The translations under genes were made by a program, and so were the position numbers. 64,000 nt of DNA from Ga0077555 sp963746315 (GTDB lineage Bacteria > Pseudomonadota > Alphaproteobacteria > Rhizobiales > Hyphomicrobiaceae). The notes beneath the pieces are model-generated. The model was not told the origin of the DNA. It saw only the letters and a program-made list of their open reading frames with translations, and ran no database searches. Of this stretch, positions 36,609 through 45,840 are shown one piece after another. The stretch covers positions 186,001 to 250,000 of the forward strand of contig CAVVAR010000010.1 of NCBI GenBank assembly GCA_963746315.1. The letters are read 5' to 3'. The number at the start of each line of letters is the position of its first letter. The stretch's first letter is position 1.

Positions 36609-37478
36609 CTACTTGCCGCCGCCAAGGCTGTGCACGTAGACGGCGAGCGACTTGACGGTCGCCGCATCGAGGCGGGGACCCCAGGCCGGCATCATGCCGC
36701 CGCGACCGGTGCGGATCGATTCAACGACCTGCTCCTTGCCGCCGCCATAGAGCCAGATGGCGTCCGTCAGGTTCGGCGCTCCCTGATCGAGCTTGCCCTT
36801 GCCGTCGTCGCCGTGACAGAGCGCACATTGCTCCTTGTAGATTGGCGCCCCGCGGGCGGTCGCTGCCGCATCACCGGGCTTAGCCGACAGCGACAGAACA
36901 TATTCGGCAACGTCGTTGATCTTGGCGTCATCGAGCAGCTTATCCAGACCGAACTTCGGCATCTCGGTGGCCCGGGCCTCATCGCCGCCGGTGCGGATAC
37001 CGTGGAGGATGGTCTTGTGGATCTCCTCGACGGTGCCGCCCCAGATCCAATCGTCGTCGTTGAGGTTCGGATAGCCGGTGAAGCCCTGGGCACCGCGGCC
37101 ATGGCACGGCGCGCAATTGGTCTGGAAGGCGGCCGAGCCGGCCGCGTTGGCGAAGCGCAGAAGCTCGGGGTTCTTCCTGACATCGGCGAGCGGTGCCTTG
37201 TCGAGAAGCTCGCGCTGGCCGGCCTGAGCGGCGATGCCGGCCTTGACCTCGGCCGCAACGGTCGCCCGCTGACTGTAGCCCCAGATGCCCCTGGTATAGT
37301 CGTTGGCCAGCGGCCATGCCGGATAGATGATCCAGTAGCCGATCGACCAGATGATGGAGGCGTAGAACGTCAGCAGCCACCACCTCGGCAGCGGCTTGTT
37401 CAGCTCCTTGATACCGTCCCACTCGTGGCCGGTCGTCTCGACGCCGGTGACGTCGTCGACCTCGCGCTTCGTAGTCAC
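36609..37478 (-). CDS. ccoP: Cytochrome cbb3 oxidase diheme subunit CcoP
   Basis: A 289 aa membrane-anchored diheme cytochrome c that feeds electrons to CcoN/CcoO. The N-terminal helix is WWLLTFYASIIWSIGYWIIYPAWP, split here by length. Heme sites are CAPCH and CALCH, with Met ligands in EMPKFG and GMMPAW. The GTG at 37478 is used because AAAGGGGG precedes it and it overlaps the ccoQ stop (GTGA). It is intact despite the frameshifts around it. Length is normal. Confidence 0.95.
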   Translation of the reverse strand: MTTKREVDDVTGVETTGHEWDGIKELNKPLPRWWLLTFYASIIWSIGYWIIYPAWPLANDYTRGIWGYSQRATVAAEVKAGIAAQAGQRELLDKAPLADVRKNPELLRFANAAGSAAFQTNCAPCHGRGAQGFTGYPNLNDDDWIWGGTVEEIHKTILHGIRTGGDEARATEMPKFGLDKLLDDAKINDVAEYVLSLSAKPGDAAATARGAPIYKEQCALCHGDDGKGKLDQGAPNLTDAIWLYGGGKEQVVESIRTGRGGMMPAWGPRLDAATVKSLAVYVHSLGGGK

Positions 37479-37669
37479 CTGTGCCCCCTTTCGCCCGTCT
37501 TGCCCTGGGACGGCTTTCCATTGTCGAGATCGAGCGCCCGCTTTTGTGCCTCCTCGAACCGTGGCCCGTTGGAGGGCCACAGCGCGTAGGCGAGAACAGC
37601 GACGAACATGGCGATGAACATCAGCAGCGACGCCACCTGGCTTATTCCTGCAACCGTCTGGTAGGTCAT
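37475..37669 (-). CDS. ccoQ: Cytochrome cbb3 oxidase subunit CcoQ
   Basis: A 64 aa single-helix protein (GISQVASLLMFIAMFVAVLAYALWPSNGP, in two stretches) with the typical W-P-x-x-x-x-x-F-E-E after the helix. CcoQ stabilises the core complex. GAGGTGACATCC is just upstream of its ATG, and its end overlaps the ccoP start by 4 nt. Confidence 0.9.
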   Translation of the reverse strand: MTYQTVAGISQVASLLMFIAMFVAVLAYALWPSNGPRFEEAQKRALDLDNGKPSQGKTGERGHR

Positions 37670-37674
37670 GGATG

Positions 37675-38402
37675 TCACCTCAAGTTCGGGCCGGCGGCGT
37701 CGAAGGTGGCGAAGTCGACGAGCTGGCCGAGGATCTGCAGGTAGGCGACCAGAGCATCGAGCTCGCTCGGATCGGTGCCGGGCGCTGATCGAACTTGCCA
37801 TTGCGTGCCTTCGGGTAGCGCTTCTTGAGGTCACGCACGGGACGCCCCTCGGCCAGAACCTGGGCCTTCAGGTCGACCTCGGCCTTCTCGATCATCTCGT
37901 CGGTGTAGGGCACGCCGACAGCGCGCAGAGTTTTCAGTTTCTCCTTGATGTCGGCGGTCTCGAGCTTGGTCGTCGCCAGCCACGGATAGCCCGGCATGAT
38001 GCTTTCCGGCACGAGCGAGCGCGGATTGATCATGTGCTCGGCCTGCCATTGGTCGGAGTACTTGCCGCCGACGCGGGCCAGGTCGGGCCCCGTCCGCTTC
38101 GAGCCCCACTGGAAGGGATGGTCGTACATGCTCTCGGCGGCGAGACTGTAGTGGCCGTAGCGCTCGACCTCGTCGCGGAGCGTGCGGATCATCTGGCTGT
38201 GACACCCGTAGCAGCCCTCGCGGACGTAGATGTCGCGGCCAGCCTGCTCGAGCGGGGTGTAGGGGCGCATGCCCTTCACCTTCTCGATGGTGCTGTCGAT
38301 CCAGAACAGCGGTGCGATCTGGACCAGGCCGCCGATCGACACCGCGATCAGGATGCCGATCAGGAGGACGATGGAGTTTTTCTCGAAGACGTCGTGCTTC
38401 AT
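37675..38402 (-). pseudogene. ccoO: Cytochrome cbb3 oxidase monoheme subunit CcoO, frameshifted near its end
   Basis: CcoO is the monoheme membrane cytochrome c subunit. The N-terminal helix is SIVLLIGILIAVSIGGLVQI, heme site CYGCHSQM, and the Met ligand region PESIMPGYPWL. Up to KARNGKFDQ the frame is sound; then the sequence continues in another frame with DPSELDALVAYLQILGQLVDF to a TGA at 37675. The break is near 37787 and fits two extra bases or one missing. The start has GAGGGGGG upstream. ccoQ begins 6 nt after it. Confidence 0.88.
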
Positions 38403-38416
38403 GGTGTGTGCCCCCC

Positions 38417-40071
38417 TCACTCAGCCGGTGTGAGGCGCACGCTCGGCGCCGCGGCGACGCGCGGTTGCTCTGCGAGATCCACGGAGACATCGCCGCGGAT
38501 CGTGCGCCAGATGTTGTAGGCCATGATCAGCGAGCCGAGCACGAACAGCAGGCCGCCGACGGCGCGGATCATGTAGTAGGGCTTCATCGCCTCCACGGTC
38601 TCGATGAACGAGTACTGGAGGAAGCCCAGCTTGTCGTAGGCGCGCCACATCAGGCCCTGCGTGATGCCCGAGACCCACATGGCGGTGATGTAGAGCAGGA
38701 TGCCGAGCGTCGAGATCCAGAAGTGCCACTCGACGAGACGGATGGAGTAGAGACCCTTGCCTGTTCCACAGCCAGGGGACGAGGCAGTAGACGGCGCCGA
38801 ACGACACCATGGCCACCCAGCCCAGCGCGCCGGAGTGCACGTGGCCGATCGTCCAGTCGGTGTAGTGCGAGAGCGAGTTGACGGCCTTGATGGACATCAG
38901 CGGACCCTCGAAGGTCGACATGCCGTAGAACGCCACCGAGACGACCAGTAGGCGCACGACGGGATCGGTCCTGAGCTTGTCCCAGGCACCGGACAGCGTC
39001 ATGAGGCCGTTGATCATGCCGCCCCACGACGGCATCCAGAGCATGATCGAGAAGGTCATGCCGAGGGTCTGGGCCCAATCGGGCAGCGCCGTGTAGTGGA
39101 GGTGGTGCGGACCGGCCCAGATGTAGAGGAAGATCAGCGTCCAGAAGTGCACGATCGACAGGCGATACGAGTAGACCGGCCGCTCGACCCGCTTCGGGAT
39201 GAAGTAGTACATGATCCCGAGGAAGCCGGCGGTCAGGAAGAAGCCGACGGCGTTATGGCCGTACCACCACTGGGTCATGGCGTCCTGGACGCCGGCGTAG
39301 ACGATGTAGCTCTTGCCCCCGAGCAGGCTGACGGGCAGCGTCGCGTTGTTGACGATGTGCAGCATCGCCACGGTGACGATGAAGGCCAGGTAGAACCAGT
39401 TCGCCACGTAGATGTGCGGCTCTTTGCGCTTCGCGAGCGTGGCGAGGAAGACGAGCAGATAGACCACCCAGATCACGGTCAGGAACAGGTCCGCGTACCA
39501 CTCGGGCTCGGCGTACTCCTTGCCCTGCGTGACGCCGAGCAGGTAGCCCGTGCCGGCGATGGCGATGAAGAGCTGGTAGCCCCAGACCACGAACCACGGT
39601 GCCCAGCGACCGGCAAGACGCGCATGTGACGTCCTCTGGACGACATAGAGCGAGGTGGCGATCAGAACGTTGCCGCCAAAGGCGAAGATGACCGCCGACG
39701 TGTGCAACGGACGCAGCCGTCCGAATGTCGTCCACGGTAAATCGAGATTCAGCGCAGGAAAGGCAAGTTGCCAGCGCCAGAACGAGACCGACGACAAAGC
39801 CGGCAATACCCCAGACGACCGAGGCAATCGTCGCGACCTTGATCGGGCCATCGAAGTACTCGTTGGGGTCGGCAGGCTTGCCGTTGCCGAACATGCCCAT
39901 CACGGCCATCCCGCCGAGAACCGCTCCGGCGGCGAGGAGCACACCGTGGAAGATGATGGCCGGCTCTCGCGAGCCGAATACCAGTGCCAAGCCGAGAAGC
40001 GCAACAAGTGCCGCTGCCAGTACGGCGAGGCCGTCGGCTATGGCATGTCGCTCCGGCGTCGTATCCGTCAT
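38417..40071 (-). pseudogene. ccoN: Cytochrome cbb3 oxidase catalytic subunit CcoN, frameshifted in two places
   Basis: CcoN carries the heme b and heme b3-CuB site where oxygen is reduced. The N part (TDTTPERHAIADGL and two helices) is in one frame to about 39776. The central part (LRPLHTSAVIFAFGGNVLIA, TQWWYGHNAVGFFLTAGFLG, AGPHHLHYTALPDW, IGHVHSGALGWVAM) is in a second. The end (SGITQGLMWRAYDKLGFLQYS onward) is in a third after about 38759. One surplus base at each site explains both shifts (GCG-C-TGG; AGG-C-AAG). The start has GGGGGCGG upstream. Confidence 0.9.
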
Positions 40072-40166
40072 GGATGCCGCCCCCAAATGGTTTGATGGAT
40101 GATCCCGATGCCACGCGCTCGCACGGCGGCACCCCCTGCACTTCACACCGGAGGACCGGGAGAGCG

Positions 40167-40180
40167 TTGATCTTTGTCAA
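40167..40180. promoter_or_regulatory. FixK/FNR box upstream of ccoN
   Basis: TTGATCTTTGTCAA fits the TTGA-N6-TCAA anaerobox bound by FNR and FixK proteins. It lies about 96-109 nt before the ccoN ATG, a usual place for activation of cbb3 oxidase genes at low oxygen. The inner half differs from the ideal ATCAA by one base. Confidence 0.7.
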
Positions 40181-40311
40181 TGATGGGCTGGGACATGACG
40201 TCCCCTGTTGCAAGTCAGCCCTGCGTGGATCGCGCGGCTAGTGGGCGCACGGATCGACATTGCGCGTCGTGTGAGGCACGGACAGGCACGGACAGGGAGG
40301 CATAACGACAT

Positions 40312-40341
40312 CGGCCCAGAGGGGGGATGTCCCCTGGGCCG
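40312..40341. terminator. GC hairpin between RTX gene end and cco promoter
   Basis: CGGCCCAG plus GGGG pairs with CCCCTGGGCCG around a short loop. It lies about 100 nt past the RTX gene stop and about 130 nt before the FixK box, so it probably insulates the two. The whole gap 40072-40439 has no gene; just beyond the stem a 10-bp direct repeat (GGCACGGACA) occurs in tandem near 40276-40295. Confidence 0.45.
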
Positions 40342-40439
40342 TTGGTCGAACTCGTTGCTTCAGAATGCCGTCACACGGGCGCCTGGATGCTCCATCGCCC
40401 TGCTTGGGCCTCGCGAGAGGACACGGACGCGAGCACGGA

Positions 40440-42350
40440 TCAGAAGACGGTGAAATTCCCCGTCGAGAGCTGGCCGGGCTGAATGCCCGCAAGGAAAACG
40501 ACGTCGGCGCCGTTGGCGATCAAGGTGCCGCCGTTGGACGACGTGGCTGCCGCCAGGGCCGCAAAGGTGCTGGTGTAGGGCGAGCCGATCAGCCAGACCT
40601 GATCCTGGGTCACCGAGAAATCAGTGACGTATTGCACTCCGCCGTCCGCGCTCGTGCTCTGGACAATATCGATGCCTGCACCGAGTGAGATCTGGTTGTA
40701 TCCACTACCACCTACCACGTAGTCGTTGCCGGCCTCGCCGAAAATGAAGTCCGTGCCAGCCTCGCCGAAGATGGCATCCGCGCCAGCGCCGCCGAGCAGC
40801 GTATCGTCGCCAAGGCCACCGCCAAGCACATCGTCGCCGTTTCCGCCAAGCAGTGCATCGGCACCGGCTTCGCCGTAGAGCCAGTCGCGGTCGTCATCGC
40901 CTGAGAGCAGGTCATCGCCAAGGCCACCGAAGAGAACGTCGAGCCCGGTGCCACCATAGAGCCAGTCGCGGTCGTCGCCGCCAGACATGAAGTCGTCGCC
41001 GCCGTCGCCGAACAGAACATCGAGGCCCGCCTCGCCATAAATCAGATCGCGGTCCTCGCCACCGGACGCCACATCGTTGCCAGGGCCGGCTAGAATAAAG
41101 TCGAAGCCGCTCTGCCCGTAGATCGAATCGTTGCCCTCCTCGCCGACGAGATAGTCATCATGGTTTCCGCCGATGATCGCGTCGTCGCCCGCCCGCCCGA
41201 AGATGGTGTCGGGCCCCGCTCCTCCGGGCAGATAGTCGGGACCGGGCGTGCCGACCAGATACAATCCCGGCGTGTCGTCGTCGGTGATTGTGCCGATGCC
41301 TTGGTTGTCTGCGATCGTCGCGCCGTTGGTCGGGTTCGACAGGTTAACGAAGAACGTCTCGTTCGCCTCTTGCACGGTGTCGCCCAAGATCGTGATCGAG
41401 ATGGTCCGGGAGTTGACATTCGTGCCGAACGACAGCGCGCCCGACTGGGCTAAGAAGTCGGATCCCGACGTCGCAGTGCCGCTCGCCGTGGCGTAGTTTA
41501 CGTTGAAGGCTGCCGTGCCGCCCGTCCGCGTCACGGTGAACGTGAGCACACGGCTGCCACTGTTCCCTTCCGTGATCGTTGCATCGCTGATCGACACCGA
41601 CCCTGCCGGCACAGCAGCTCCGGAGCCGTAGATTGCCACGGCACCTGCGATATCGTCGGCTTGTGGGGCGGTGATGGCCGGGTTGTAGAACGGCTCCATC
41701 AAAGAGCCCACGACAGTCGTATGGCGCAGGCCGATCGAGTGGCCGATCTCGTGCATCGCGACGATCTTGAAGCTGTCGTAGGTCCAGAACGTGGTCTCAC
41801 CACTGTCGAAGACCATATCGCCGAAAGTTGCTCCAGCGCCGGCCGTCCCTGAGGGCGGGCTGAAGGCGGAGGCGAGCACGTTCGACGGACCGTCCTTGAA
41901 CGCTGCTCCGATGCGGATATTGGCTGCGGTCCCGACGCCGAAGTTGCCGCCGCCGTCGGCGACCTGGACGAAGGTGATGTCCGAAACGGCAGACCACGCG
42001 GCAAAGGCTTCGGTCAAGGCCTGGACGTAGTCGAAATTGAAGACCGTCCCCATGTTCACGGTCGAGCCCGTGAAGAAGGTCGAGAACCCCGTCTGGTTGG
42101 TGAGGCCCGCCCCGGCGATGCTCCAGGTGACGACGCCACCCGACGTGCCGAAGGTAGCGGAGTTGCCCCACTTGCCACCAAAGGTCTCGAAATCGGTCTC
42201 GATCGGGCCGGTGTACCCTGGGGCGTAGAACTGGTGCGGATGGTAGGGCTCGTTGCCACGCCCGCAGCCGCAACCGGGCCCGCACACATGACCCTGCGCA
42301 ACAGCAGCGCCAGCCGTCGGCTCGACGCCCTGCCTAGGTTCGAATTGCAT
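40440..42350 (-). CDS. RTX-repeat matrixin-type metalloprotease with Calx-beta domain
   Basis: A 636 aa calcium-binding secreted-type protein. An odd Cys cluster CGPGCGCG is at residues 23-30. The protease domain has the zinc motif HEIGHSIGLRH at 200-210. A Calx-beta domain (about 255-365) is followed by RTX nonapeptides GGxGxDxLxG-like from about 370 to 560, then a C-terminal block ending IQPGQLSTGNFTVF, where type I secretion signals lie. No signal peptide and no secretion genes are near. The start is preceded by an AT-rich leader with the inverted repeat GATTA-ATA-TAATC. Substrate unknown. Confidence 0.88.
   Translation of the reverse strand: MQFEPRQGVEPTAGAAVAQGHVCGPGCGCGRGNEPYHPHQFYAPGYTGPIETDFETFGGKWGNSATFGTSGGVVTWSIAGAGLTNQTGFSTFFTGSTVNMGTVFNFDYVQALTEAFAAWSAVSDITFVQVADGGGNFGVGTAANIRIGAAFKDGPSNVLASAFSPPSGTAGAGATFGDMVFDSGETTFWTYDSFKIVAMHEIGHSIGLRHTTVVGSLMEPFYNPAITAPQADDIAGAVAIYGSGAAVPAGSVSISDATITEGNSGSRVLTFTVTRTGGTAAFNVNYATASGTATSGSDFLAQSGALSFGTNVNSRTISITILGDTVQEANETFFVNLSNPTNGATIADNQGIGTITDDDTPGLYLVGTPGPDYLPGGAGPDTIFGRAGDDAIIGGNHDDYLVGEEGNDSIYGQSGFDFILAGPGNDVASGGEDRDLIYGEAGLDVLFGDGGDDFMSGGDDRDWLYGGTGLDVLFGGLGDDLLSGDDDRDWLYGEAGADALLGGNGDDVLGGGLGDDTLLGGAGADAIFGEAGTDFIFGEAGNDYVVGGSGYNQISLGAGIDIVQSTSADGGVQYVTDFSVTQDQVWLIGSPYTSTFAALAAATSSNGGTLIANGADVVFLAGIQPGQLSTGNFTVF
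40876..41118 (-). repeat. Three-copy 81-bp repeat in the RTX region
   Basis: Units start near 40876, 40957 and 41038, exactly 81 bp apart. Each encodes 27 residues (DRDWLYGxxGLDVLFG plus GxGDDxxSGxD), that is three RTX nonapeptides copied together. The coding side is the minus strand. Confidence 0.8.
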
Positions 42351-42697
42351 GGCTCACCCCCCGAAGTTGATTAATATAATCCACAGCAACCATAAGTAGA
42401 GTAGCGCGTCCCAGCAACAGCCGACTCGATGATTGCTCAAAGCCTACTATCTCATAACTGATCTTTCTCGGCCTCTCCAGTCCCTCTCCTCTATGCTTGC
42501 TGTGAATGCCGCACTGGGCGAAAATGCGGCAGCCCCGGGCAGGGTGTCCCGGGCAAAGTGAACCCGAAGCCAATCCGCAGGCAACGCAGGACTGGGGTCA
42601 TGGGTGTGGGGCAGCCGTTCGACGCGCGTGTCGAGCGGCAGTTCCGGGAGAATTGGTGACCGGTTGTCCTCGAGGCCTCGCGGCGGAGGAGACGGAC
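42351..42697. other. Gap of 347 bp between divergent RTX and CBS genes
   Basis: The left part (to about 42480) is AT-rich and must hold the RTX gene promoter. The right part has CCCGGG-8nt-CCCGGG near 42534-42553. No coding sequence is evident. Confidence 0.4.
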
Positions 42698-43129
42698 ATG
42701 CACGTCGCTGCCATCTTGAAGGACAAGGGCCGGGCGGTCGAGACCGTAACGGGCAACGTGCCCCTGAGCGAGGTCGTGCGGCGCCTTTCCGCGCGCCGCA
42801 TCGGAGCGATCGTCGTCTGCGGCTCTCGTGGCGAGGTCGTCGGCATCGTCTCGGAGCGCGACATCGTGCGCATGTTGGCCGAGCATGGCGCCGGCGCGCT
42901 CACGCGCTCCGCCAGCGAGGCCATGACGACCGAGGTCGAGACCTGCCGGGAAGCCGACACCATCGACGAGCTGATGAGCCGGATGACGAAGGGTCGGTTC
43001 CGGCACCTCCCAGTGGTGGAAGGGGGTGGGCTATCGGGCATCGTGTCCATCGGCGACGTGGTCAAGCATCGCGTCGCGGAGGTCGAGCTTGAGGCGAGCG
43101 CGATGCGGGACTACATCACGGCTGTCTAG
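42698..43129 (+). CDS. CBS-domain pair protein
   Basis: A 143 aa protein made only of two CBS motifs, which in this stand-alone form bind adenine nucleotides and act as regulators. The first runs VPLSEVVRRLSARRIGAIVV to VGIVSERDIVRMLAEHG. The second is TIDELMSRMTKGRFRHLPVVEGGGLSGIVSIGDVVKHR in two pieces. GGAGGAG precedes the ATG at 42698. It stands alone between the RTX gene and an SDR; the partner is unknown. Confidence 0.9.
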   Translation: MHVAAILKDKGRAVETVTGNVPLSEVVRRLSARRIGAIVVCGSRGEVVGIVSERDIVRMLAEHGAGALTRSASEAMTTEVETCREADTIDELMSRMTKGRFRHLPVVEGGGLSGIVSIGDVVKHRVAEVELEASAMRDYITAV

Positions 43130-43180
43130 CGTATCGACCGGACAGCGGCGGCCACACACCGCCGCCTGTCATCGACGCTC

Positions 43181-43948
43181 TTACATCGCCGTGAGGCCTC
43201 CATCCACGTAAAGACAGGCGCCGGTGACGTAGGAGGCCTCGTCCGAGGCCAGAAACAGGATGCAGGCGGCGACCTCCTCGGGCGTGCCGGGGCGGCGTAG
43301 CATGGTGCGGCTGGCTGCGTCGTCGCGGTACTGCTCGATGGTCTGGCCGGCGGCCTGGATGCGGCGGGCGTGGAACGGCGTGAAGATCGGGCCGGGACAC
43401 ACCGCGTTGGCGCGGATGCCTTCGGGCGAGTGATCCATGGCAAGCCCACGCGTCAGGCCCGCGATGGCAGCCTTGGCGGTGTCGTACTGAATGGTATTGG
43501 CACCGGCAGTGATGGAGCGCACCGAGGCGACGTTGACGATGCTGCCGCGGCCGTGGCGCCGCATCAGTGGGATTGCTGCCTTGGCACAGAAGGCATAGCT
43601 CTTGAGATTGACGCCGAGGAGCCTGTCCCAGCTCTCGGCCGTCGCGTCGACGACGGTCTGGTACATGCGGATACCGGCGTTGTTGACCAGGATATCCAGC
43701 TGGCCGAAATGGCCCTCGGCCTGCTGCACGAAGGCCATCGCCGCCGCTTCATCCGCGACGTCGGCCTCGGTGAACGTGACGGCACCACCGTTCCCCTCGA
43801 TGTCGGCCGCGACGCGCCGCCCACGCTCCCCGTCCAGGTCCGCGAATGCGACCTTGCCCCCTTCGGCGACGAACCGGCGAACGGCCGCCTCGCCAATGCC
43901 AGATGCACCACCCGTTATGGCAGCGACTTTCCCTGTCAGCGTTCCCAT
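43181..43948 (-). CDS. Short-chain dehydrogenase/reductase (SDR)
   Basis: A 255 aa classical SDR: AITGGASGIG cofactor loop, ADLDGERG (NAD-type acidic residue after beta2), NNAG, active-site Ser in VASVRSI, and Tyr-Lys in YDTAK. The end SYVTGACLYVDGGLTAM is typical. GAGGAGG precedes ATGCCGGGCATG; I take the second ATG (43948) for spacing. Substrate unknown. It converges with the CBS-pair gene. Confidence 0.9.
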   Translation of the reverse strand: MGTLTGKVAAITGGASGIGEAAVRRFVAEGGKVAFADLDGERGRRVAADIEGNGGAVTFTEADVADEAAAMAFVQQAEGHFGQLDILVNNAGIRMYQTVVDATAESWDRLLGVNLKSYAFCAKAAIPLMRRHGRGSIVNVASVRSITAGANTIQYDTAKAAIAGLTRGLAMDHSPEGIRANAVCPGPIFTPFHARRIQAAGQTIEQYRDDAASRTMLRRPGTPEEVAACILFLASDEASYVTGACLYVDGGLTAM

Positions 43949-44048
43949 GCCCGGCATCCTCCTCGATGCGAATGAGCAACCAGGATAGGAGCCGATTTGC
44001 CGCAACTGCAAGCGGACGCAGAAGAAATCGGACGGGGGTCGATGCCGG

Positions 44049-44987
44049 TCAGGCGTAGTGCGGGAGACGTGCGCTCGCCGAGCGACGCGCTGCGATCTCG
44101 CGATGGACGTCATCGATCTCGCGCAGCGCGGCGGTCATGCCACGCTGGATCAACTCGTCGGCCCGATGGAAGTCGAGCATGCCGAGTCCGGCAAGACGCG
44201 GGCTGATCATCGCATCCGGCGGGTCACCAGCGAGGCGAGAGCGGGCGATCCGGTCCTGGACGATGTTGAATGCGTCGACCATCACGGTCGAAATGCCCGG
44301 CGCCGCGCCGCCGTCGCCCAGCAACTGGCGGCGGACAAGGCTGCGGGCGAACCCGGTTTCCTCCGGGAGCGGCTCCTCGGGCTCGGGGCTATCACCATCG
44401 AGGCCAGCATCGATGACGACGGCGTCACGCCCATAAAGATCGGTGTTCAAATTGACCGCGATCACGTAGCGGGCCCCCAGCGCCCGGCACACTGAGACGG
44501 GCACGGGATTGACCAGCGCGCCGTCGAACAACCAGCGACGCCCGACTTTGACCGGCTTGAAAATGCCCGGAATGGCATAGGACGCTTGCATGGCATCAAC
44601 CAGTGAGCCGCGCGAGAGCCAGGTCTCGTGGCCCGTGCCGATCTCGGTTGCGACGGCGACGAAGCGACTTGGCAACGTCTCGATCGCGACGCCGCCAATG
44701 TGACGATCGAGGCGCTGAACCAGCTTCTGACCGCTGATCAGGGCCGATCCGGAGAGATTGAAATCGAGGAAGCCGAACACCTTGCGTCGTGTCAGATCGC
44801 GAGCGAAACCTTCCAGCTCGTCGAGCCGCCCAGCCGCCATGCAGCCGCCTACGACCGCTCCAATCGAGGTTCCAGCGATGATGTCGGGCTTGATGCCTGC
44901 CTGCATCAGGGCTCTCAGGACCCCGATGTGCGCCCAGCCGCGGGCTGCGCCCCCACCCAATGCAATGCCGATTTTGCCGCGTTTCAT
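44049..44987 (-). CDS. Patatin-like phospholipase family protein
   Basis: A 312 aa lipid hydrolase of the patatin fold. The glycine-rich oxyanion loop is IGIALGGGAARGWAHIGVL at the start, nucleophile Ser in GTSIGAV, and Asp in LFDGALVNPVP. The Ser-Asp dyad is intact. It resembles the RssA/YchK type of cytoplasmic or peripheral proteins. The ATG at 44987 has AGGGGG upstream. Its place after hisI and folE is common in related genomes. Confidence 0.9.
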   Translation of the reverse strand: MKRGKIGIALGGGAARGWAHIGVLRALMQAGIKPDIIAGTSIGAVVGGCMAAGRLDELEGFARDLTRRKVFGFLDFNLSGSALISGQKLVQRLDRHIGGVAIETLPSRFVAVATEIGTGHETWLSRGSLVDAMQASYAIPGIFKPVKVGRRWLFDGALVNPVPVSVCRALGARYVIAVNLNTDLYGRDAVVIDAGLDGDSPEPEEPLPEETGFARSLVRRQLLGDGGAAPGISTVMVDAFNIVQDRIARSRLAGDPPDAMISPRLAGLGMLDFHRADELIQRGMTAALREIDDVHREIAARRSASARLPHYA

Positions 44988-45345
44988 GATCCGGCCCCCT
45001 GTCCGCACCGACGCAGCAAGATGCGTGCCGAAACGCGCGCCGGGCGTCGGCCACGGCCTCCCAATGCCTGTCGAGCTTACCCCGTATTGGTTAATCGCCT
45101 CCCTATCGGCCATCATAGGCCAAGCGTCCCCGCAGCATTCCGAGGCCGGCTCTTCGCTGGTCAGCTGGCGGAAAAAGCGGCGGTGGCCTCCTCGTCGGGG
45201 GAGCTGGAGGACCACCGCCTGCGATGGCGGCGATGCGTGAGGAGCCGGGATATTGCCGCCCTCGCTGATCCACTACGCGCAAGACCGGTCAGGCGTTCCA
45301 CGGTCGGCCAGCATTTTCTCTCACGCCGCCGTAGCAGGCTGCTTG
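44988..45345. other. Gap of 358 bp between hisI and patatin gene
   Basis: No coding signal of its own is seen; frames crossing it lack codon bias or motifs. It probably holds the patatin gene promoter. No repeat recognised. Confidence 0.4.
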
Positions 45346-45813
45346 TCAGCTCTTCGGCCGGTAGACCTCGCCGGGCTCGAAGGCGCGCGGCGTCCCGGAA
45401 TGCTCGAGGCGACCCGGCTCGGCCCCGGAGCCGACGGGGATGCTGCGATAGAAGCAGGTGCGATGCCCGGTATGGCAAGCGGCGCCATGTCCGGCGATGC
45501 GAACCCGCATCCATACCGCGTCCTGGTCGCAATCGGTGCGCATCTCGACGACGCGCAGGACGTTGCCGCTCTCCTCGCCCTTTTTCCAGATGCGGCGTCG
45601 CGAGCGGCTCCAGAAGTGGGCCTCGCCAGTCTCGATCGTCAAGGCCAGGGCCTCGGCATTCATCCAGGCGAGCATGAGCACCTCGCCTGTGTCCGCATCG
45701 GTCGCGACGGCCGCGATGCCGCCCGCCCCGTCGAAGCGCGGTGTCAGGCGAGCGCCTGATTCCAACTCTTCCGGCGGGCCTGGCTTGCCGAAAGTCGCGG
45801 TGTCACCAGCCAT
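45346..45813 (-). CDS. hisI: Phosphoribosyl-AMP cyclohydrolase
   Basis: A 155 aa HisI, which opens the purine ring of phosphoribosyl-AMP in histidine synthesis. LMLAWMNAEALALTIETGEAHFWSRSR is the family start, split by length here. Metal-binding cysteines are in DCDQDAVWM, ACHTG and RTCFY. There is no fused HisE domain, and the length suits the stand-alone alphaproteobacterial form. It lies 27 nt after folE on the same strand. Confidence 0.95.
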   Translation of the reverse strand: MAGDTATFGKPGPPEELESGARLTPRFDGAGGIAAVATDADTGEVLMLAWMNAEALALTIETGEAHFWSRSRRRIWKKGEESGNVLRVVEMRTDCDQDAVWMRVRIAGHGAACHTGHRTCFYRSIPVGSGAEPGRLEHSGTPRAFEPGEVYRPKS

Positions 45814-45840
45814 ATTCGTCCTCTTTCCGTGTGGCTTCGC

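Noticed and set aside
31987..40071. Programmed frameshifting in cco genes
   Set aside because: There are about eleven sites, none with a slippery heptamer I can see, and these genes are normally read in one frame.
42532..42554. CCCGGG hairpin as RTX or CBS terminator
   Set aside because: The stem is only six bases and self-complementary; it lies upstream of both genes, so a terminator makes no sense.
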